Positions 58,270 to 64,000 of a stretch of DNA of 64,000 nucleotides are shown here, in pieces. The position numbers were made by a program, and so were the translations under genes. Source of the DNA: Selaginella moellendorffii (taxonomy: Eukaryota > Streptophyta > Lycopodiopsida > Selaginellales > Selaginellaceae); contig NW_003314291.1 of NCBI RefSeq assembly GCF_000143415.4, positions 1,306,643 through 1,370,642 on the forward strand, given 5' to 3'. Positions within the stretch are counted from its first letter, which is position 1. Every line of letters begins with the position of its first letter. Under the pieces are notes generated by a model. That model was not told the DNA's origin. It made no database searches and saw nothing but the letters and a program-made list of their open reading frames with translations.

Positions 58270-58560
58270 CTACCCATAGTACTCGTGTTTCTCCATTTTT
58301 GTCTTTACCATCTCAAAAAAGATTTCATGGTAATCTTTCGGATGCATGATGTTGCAATGTGTTGCGAGAACATATATACTATCATACTGATCATCACCAT
58401 TGTTTCCACCAAACATTAGAAAATATATAAAGCATTTCTTGAAAGTGGTAGAATTGCACTTTTCTAAAACAAGTAAAAGGGCATTTTTTTTCACCCAATT
58501 TGTTGCACCCTTTGTCATTGCATTTATCTCCAACTCATGATCACTATCCTCATTATCCTC
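58270..58560 (-). pseudogene. Upstream exon of SWIM transposon gene
   Basis: Reads CNSTTFKKCFIYFLMFGGNN followed by DQYDSIYVLATHCNIM. The same protein segment is found at 32442-32580 on the plus strand. No known domain. Confidence 0.4.
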
Positions 58561-58679
58561 TCTATCATTCTTTTATGTGGTTTAGTTATGCTGTGCAATG
58601 GGATAATTATTGCATCTTTTAACCCTTGAACCCTAGGAAGAAAGATTGTGAAAGTTAAAATTACCAACACTAGAACCTA

Positions 58680-59215
58680 TACACATTTGTGTGTATTTCC
58701 CTTTTTTTGAAATAAGAGCGTAAATGAAGATCTATAAATTCTAGATAGTATGCTATGACAAACCCCTCAAAAATGAAGAACCAAGTCTTTTTTTTATATG
58801 TAATAAGCTTACATCAATAGTTATTTTTTTTCCTTTCAAATGGTTATATGGCTTTACATAAAATCTTATTTCAAATTTAATAGTTTTTTAATTCTGACAA
58901 ACTTGACATTTACTAGCCAAAAAACATAGAGTATAGATTTAAGGAAGTGACAAGAATACTTTTTCTACAAACATCTTATTTTATATTTTAATAAATATTT
59001 AAATTGTTAGAACAAGAAGTGTCCTTTAGAACATTTTAATCTATATAATATATAGAGAGTTATGAAATTATTAAGTTCGCCATAACCTTAATGTTTTAAA
59101 GTTTTTTAATGTTTATATTAAACGACAATTAAAACTTCAACTCAACTCACGAGCTCAACTCTTCAACTCGTGAGCTCAAGTATGGTCCACGCTCACAAGT
59201 ATTAATGGCTAAAGA
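58680..59215. repeat. Terminal region of SWIM transposon
   Basis: AT-rich, ending in repeated CTCAACTC(A/G)TGAGCTCAA motifs and TATGGTCCACGCTC. Inverse of 31936-32200. Confidence 0.5.
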
Positions 59216-59269
59216 TGATATTCTTAATTGCTTTTCATACACCATTTAGTTTGTACGAGTTTTTAGTGA

Positions 59270-61540
59270 TGCTATTTGATTTGAACAATACTTTAACAAC
59301 TTTCTAGTGTATGATGAATAAGGTTTTTTGTGATATGCCAGAAGTGACTATTGACTTCATCAATAATGTCTTGATCCACTTAGAGGGGACATAGAAGGAA
59401 CATATCCATGATGTTTATAAAATGTTGGATTGACTTCAGGAAGTTGGTTTAAAACTAAAGCAGTCAAAGTGCGTGTTTAGATCCAAGGACACAACTTATC
59501 TTGGGTACTATATTTTTCGTGAGAGTTTGCAAGTTAATCCTAACAAATTTATGGCTATTCTAAAGTTCCTTTCTTCGAAGTGTGTAAATGATGTGCAACA
59601 CTTCTTAGGCAAGGTGCAGTATCTTGGTCGTTTGTTTGATCATCTTTTTGATTGCATTGCACCATTGCAAGCGTTGCTAAAGTCGTCAATGTCATTTTTC
59701 ATCTAGTTTGCGGATTATGAGTGGGCATTTATAAATCTCAAAGAGCTGTTGATAAGTCCTTTGGTTTTGGCATATTTTGACTACACTAAACCTTTCATTT
59801 TGTGTATACATGCTTTTAATATTGGTCTTGGAAGTATGTTAATGCAAAAGATCCTAAGTGTTCTTGGTCAACACCATTCTATTGTATATATCAATAGTAC
59901 ATTACAACCAACGGAGGTGAACTACTCCAGAACAGAAAAAGAGTGTTTAATAGTAGTTTAGGGTTTCAAGAAACTTCATATATATCTACATAGTTCTCAA
60001 ATATTACTAAAAGGTGATCATGCTACAGTAAGCAAAAAAATATATAATTTTGACATTGTTCATCACCCAAGGAGTTCTATAGCTAATGTTGATGCCCTTT
60101 CTCAAGATCCTCTTCCTTCTTCACTCTCTTCTTATATTTTTGATGAGTTTGTTGTTCCAGCATTTGTGGATTTTTTAGACAAGGATTCCGTGCCATCAGT
60201 GGTTGCTGTATTTAATGTTTAATGTTCACAAGGTGTAGAGCAAGATTTACCTTCTCTTAACAAGGTTTGTAAGACTAAAAAAATTGAGCTGTGGATTCAA
60301 AAGCTTCACAATGGGTTTGAGAATCCTTCATCACTTGTTAATAACTTGCCAGTTCAGCATTTACATTCTCAATATTACTTTGAGGACAGTTTTCTTTATT
60401 TTGTAGGAATGGATCCTAATGATCATTTATGGTTGATGATGCCTTCAATCTTTATTCTACGCTTTTTACACACCTACCATGATTCTCTTATTCTAAGCAG
60501 GTATATGGGCATCGTTATATGATTGAGAAGCTACACAAGTTTTTCTATTAGCTAAAGATTTAATTGCAATTTTCTATCTATTTGAGTTGGTAGTGTTTGA
60601 TCTGATGGGATCTTTTCCACAATCGATTGCTTGCAATGAGTATATCATTATTGCTTCTAACTACTTGACTCATTAGGTGGAAGTCAATGCTCTTGTTAGT
60701 GCATCTACTACTATTATTGGATACTTCCTTCTCAATCAAGTGAATTCTATCCAAAGCAAATTCTTTTGGATAATATTCTTGCATTTATGGCTGAGGTATT
60801 TCACCTTTTGACATCATGGTTAAGGATATGCCACACTCACTTTTATGAGTGCTTATTATCCACAGTCAAATGGTTTGGTGGAATGGCTTATTTGGACCTT
60901 CAAATGGATGATCACAAAGTACATGAACTTTCAGCATTCAGATTAGGATAGTTATTTATTATCTCTTCAGTATATATATGTTACAAAAGTGCAAAGTTAT
61001 GTTGGTGCTTCACCATATAAACTCATATATAGTCATGATCCAATACTACCAATAGAATTCATGATTGCCACGAGTTATCAATGCTAAGTCATGGGATCAA
61101 TATTTGATAAACATTCTTCCATTTGTTCAAGCAAAGTTTGCCGAACAACTGGGCTGTGTATAAGTGGGACAACAATGGCACTACAACTCCCATTATCGTC
61201 CACCTATGAAGTACAAAGTGGATGACTTAGTGTTAGTCCATTTTCTAAATCATACAATACGTGGTTTATCTAAAAGGCTCCTTGCTCAATAGAAAGGACT
61301 ATATCATATATTGTAGTAAGTTGGACTACAAGGTTATGAGGTTCAGCATAACATCCAGCAGGCTAATCCTCCAGAAATTGTGTATATGCAATAGTTGAAA
61401 CATTTCATATAAAGGGATTAGGAATAATTGGCACCACTTATATATCCACCGATGCTTCCTCCTAATGTTCCTCCAAATCCCAGCCCATCTACAAAAGAAC
61501 CTTAATGGTCTTCCATCATTCTGAGAGGGGATGATATAAG
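59270..61540 (+). pseudogene. Old Ty3/gypsy remnant: RT to integrase
   Basis: The plus strand encodes, with many stops, an RT end (LKLKQSKCVFRSKDTTYLGY), a tether and RNase H (FILCIHAFNIGLGSMLMQ, YSRTEKECLIVV, ANVDALSQDP), then an integrase core (DLMGSFPQS...YIIIASNYLTH, about 60598-60675, and MSAYYPQSNGLVEWL at about 60847-60890). It is a different lineage from the chromovirus: there is no chromodomain, and the RNase H and integrase motifs diverge. Confidence 0.75.
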
Positions 61541-61553
61541 GTTCAAGTGTATA

Positions 61554-61710
61554 GTTACAATGCCATATACTAATATTAGTGTAATTTTTGGTAGCTATCG
61601 AATTGGTTTCAATTTGGACCACTCACTCCTGTATATAAGCTAGGGTTTTTGGGCTAATTGATATGCATATTTCTTTATTCTCTTTTCATATTCCATTCCA
61701 TGTAGTCATA
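61554..61710 (+). repeat. LTR fragment of the old gypsy
   Basis: Follows a purine-rich GAGAGGGGATGATATAAGG tract, as a 3' LTR would, and matches 12357-12520 inverted. Confidence 0.65.
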
Positions 61711-61719
61711 GCCCTTTAC

Positions 61720-64000
61720 CTATTTGATTTAATTTTACCAAACTCATAATAGCTTTGTTCAAGCATTTGTAAAATTCTAATAATTTGCTATACTTGCAAC
61801 AACATTTAGTTTTCTTGGTTTTTGAATTTTTATTATAAGTTATATGCTTTATTTTTAATATTTATTAACACATGGATTCCTTAGGGAATTGTGGCGTCTA
61901 GTTTTGAGATGGGAAAATACACTATGAAGTTTTCTTTACTGTATTTCAAATTTTCTCTTATAGGTGTTGTTATCTACAACTATATCCTCTAAAATGCTCT
62001 AACTTGCTACTTACACAAACTTTTGTTTTGTATCATACTTTCCAAATGTTGCAAAAGCTTTTTGATGTCACCTCATGCTAAAGAAAAAACTTTGAGATCT
62101 TCCTCTAAAGAAACTTCTATCAAATGCAAATCTTTTCATCATAACTCCCTTGGAAATTATCTTATGGTTGTCTAGGATTTTCTTCTCCACTCAAAGCCTT
62201 CAAATTGACCAGTAATTCAAGTTAAGATCTTGCATGATACTCATGCTACCAATGATTGCTCTGCAGTTCCTTTTGCCAGACCAATCATTCATATGGATTT
62301 CAGATTATTTATAGCCCCTCCATCATATCAATTTTATAATTATAAACATGTTTATATATATAAACACAGGGTTAATCTAATTGTATATCAACCATTAGAT
62401 AGTACAGAATAAGCTAGCATAAACTAGGAGGTAATTTATAAATTATAAATATAAGATTAATCTAGAACCATAAGATAGTAGAATACCCTAAAATATCTAA
62501 GCATATTCCAGATATATCCCTAATCCTGCTTTAAAATATTGATGCTAGAACTTGACACTTTCATTCTCTTGCATCTCTATTCAAGACATAGATCATAATC
62601 TCACCAATGTCCTACTTGATTTTAAGTAGAGTTTTAGGTTTCTGCATTTGTGTTTCAAAAATCTCAACCATCTTGTTAGGAAGCATTCTTGTCTTCCTTA
62701 GGCGGTTTTGGCCTGGACAGTTTAGGCTTGGTCAGCATGGTATGGCAAGGAATCCTCATAAAAGGAGGGAGAACATGGTAAGTTACATTTTTGGCTTCTC
62801 TTTTCTTCTCTTCCTTCTTTTCAATTTCATTTTTATTCCTCCTTTGTATTCCTCTTCCATGAAATATATCAATAATTCCTGCCAGGAGATCTGGGTGGAT
62901 CTCAACACTTCTAGCTCTAATCCATACCATTTACATCTACAGTGCTCTAACAGGGGCACTTTCCAGCATGAATGCCTCTGATATAATCCACCACCTCCTA
63001 TTAAATTTTGTTTTCATTTGTTATATGGAGGACTGCATGACAAAGGTTACTAGAAAACATGGCAAGTGGGAAAGATAGCATGGCAAGTCCAAGCTAGAAT
63101 ATGTAAACCAGCACAACCTATTAGCCAAAATATTAGCCCTTTCAGCCAAAATTTTCCAAGTGTTTATAGCTCAAGCTCTAGTCCACACCCTAGCTGGCTC
63201 TCTCCACCACTCCCCAAGGCCCTTGCCCTTGGGTTGCAGCTTGCAACCCTAACAAACTTGTCAAGTATTAGGATATTTGCATGGAAATGGGTTTGAGTTA
63301 TGGAGAAGTGATGCTCAAAGAAATCATGTGCTCACAAATGTCTGGTCCCATTTATACCAATCTATTTTTATTATTTTATTTGTCTTTTTATATGTATGTT
63401 GTACCAATTTAGGGAAACAAGAATGTCATGCTTATGTTCCCAAAGTAAAGCCAAAAATGTATGACAGTCCAACAAGCATAACACGTTTAGACCAAAAATG
63501 CTAATTTGAAAAGTTTGGAACTCTCAAAGAAGCACTTGAGAAATGAGTATAAAGTGCTCAATAAGCGAGTCTATAGAAATCAAGTGGTTCACAGAATATC
63601 ACGTTGACCTCGAGGTAAGCAAAAGTGAATTTTACAAACTAAAGGTGGTAATATATGTTTTTTGCAACAATTACTGTTGGTAGTAATTTCATTCCAACTC
63701 GATGAGATACTCGTGAAAAAGAGTTAGAGGAACTCTCATTAACAACATGCCATATGATAGTAGAATATTATTTATTGTTTTTTTCATTCACTTAGCTCTT
63801 TTATAAGTCCGTCCTGTATCCCCAATAACACAATGAGGCATTGTGGGTATCTTCATTGGCTCCTACAGTAGATTGTTGACATCTTTCACGAAAGACGACA
63901 TTAACATGGATATATAGTGTCAATTCAACCATTGGTGCCAAAAGATATAAAGGCCTTTGCTCCTAGTTGCGGATTTCATTCTCTTTGACTTTTCTGATGG
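61720..64000. other. No recognisable gene; LTR fragment at 63465-63560
   Basis: AT-rich. Open frames at 62607-62981 and 63066-63296 have no domain. 63465-63560 (CAAGCATAACACGTTTAGACC, then GGAACTC...AGCACTTGAG) matches 54255-54345 of the minisatellite LTR. Confidence 0.4.

Noticed and set aside
62607-62981. 124-codon frame with hydrophobic segment
   Set aside because: No domain, no relatives, in AT-rich DNA where such frames are expected by chance.
1-64000. tRNA and rRNA genes
   Set aside because: No cloverleaf with A and B boxes or rRNA core sequence was noticed; only retroelement primer sites resemble tRNA ends.

Overview
The window looks like nuclear DNA of a land plant (streptophyte). 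The signs are a TTTAGGG-type telomere-repeat cluster, a chromodomain Ty3/gypsy retrotransposon primed by initiator tRNA-Met, a bulb-type lectin gene, spliceosomal GT-AG introns, and AT-rich spacers packed with decayed mobile elements. Introns in the readable genes are very short (38-57 nt apart from two leader introns). A non-seed plant is my guess, but the sequence does not settle this. No conserved single-copy housekeeping gene is intact; the only recognisable one, GPN1-like, is a pseudogene.

Layout. 1-2000: no recognisable gene. 2.2-7.2 kb: a decayed ParB-like transposon gene, a TRIM LTR, and a small conserved gene related to one at 48.4 kb. 7.5-12.5 kb: gypsy remnants, two TRIM elements and LTR debris. 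13.7-14.6 kb: an apparently intact secreted lectin-like gene, with a broken paralogue at 18.9-19.6 kb. 14.9-17.1 kb: a GPN-loop GTPase (GPN1) pseudogene split by a Merlin DNA transposon. 19.6-23.9 kb: repeats and LTR debris. 23906-31435: a full-length chromovirus with near-identical LTRs and a 5-bp target duplication. 31.4-34 kb: an inverted LTR remnant and a rearranged SWIM-gene transposon. 35.0-35.6 kb: a 96-bp satellite.

36089-49325 is the centrepiece, a 13.2-kb element bounded by perfect 22-bp terminal inverted repeats. It carries two divergent large genes. On the minus strand is an 11-exon gene for about 1645 residues with a ParB/sulfiredoxin-like domain, a region resembling a degenerate DNA methyltransferase, and an acidic tail. 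On the plus strand is a 1022-residue DUF7869-type putative transposase, followed by an 85-residue protein with an SLPxxPYYTPG motif. About 25 copies of a 22-bp palindrome (arm ATGGCRTG, 6-bp centre, arm CATGCCAT) lie inside the element: in the first intron of each large gene (three copies each), next to the acceptors of micro-introns, in both UTR regions, and in the divergent promoter region. A reasonable reading is a large autonomous transposon whose ParB-like protein and/or transposase recognises the palindrome. The sequence does not show which protein binds.

49.3-56.6 kb: fragments of the same chromovirus family in swapped order, with LTR debris between them. 56.9-59.2 kb: a second SWIM-gene transposon. 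59.3-61.7 kb: an old gypsy remnant and its LTR. 61.7-64 kb: nothing recognisable beyond an LTR fragment.
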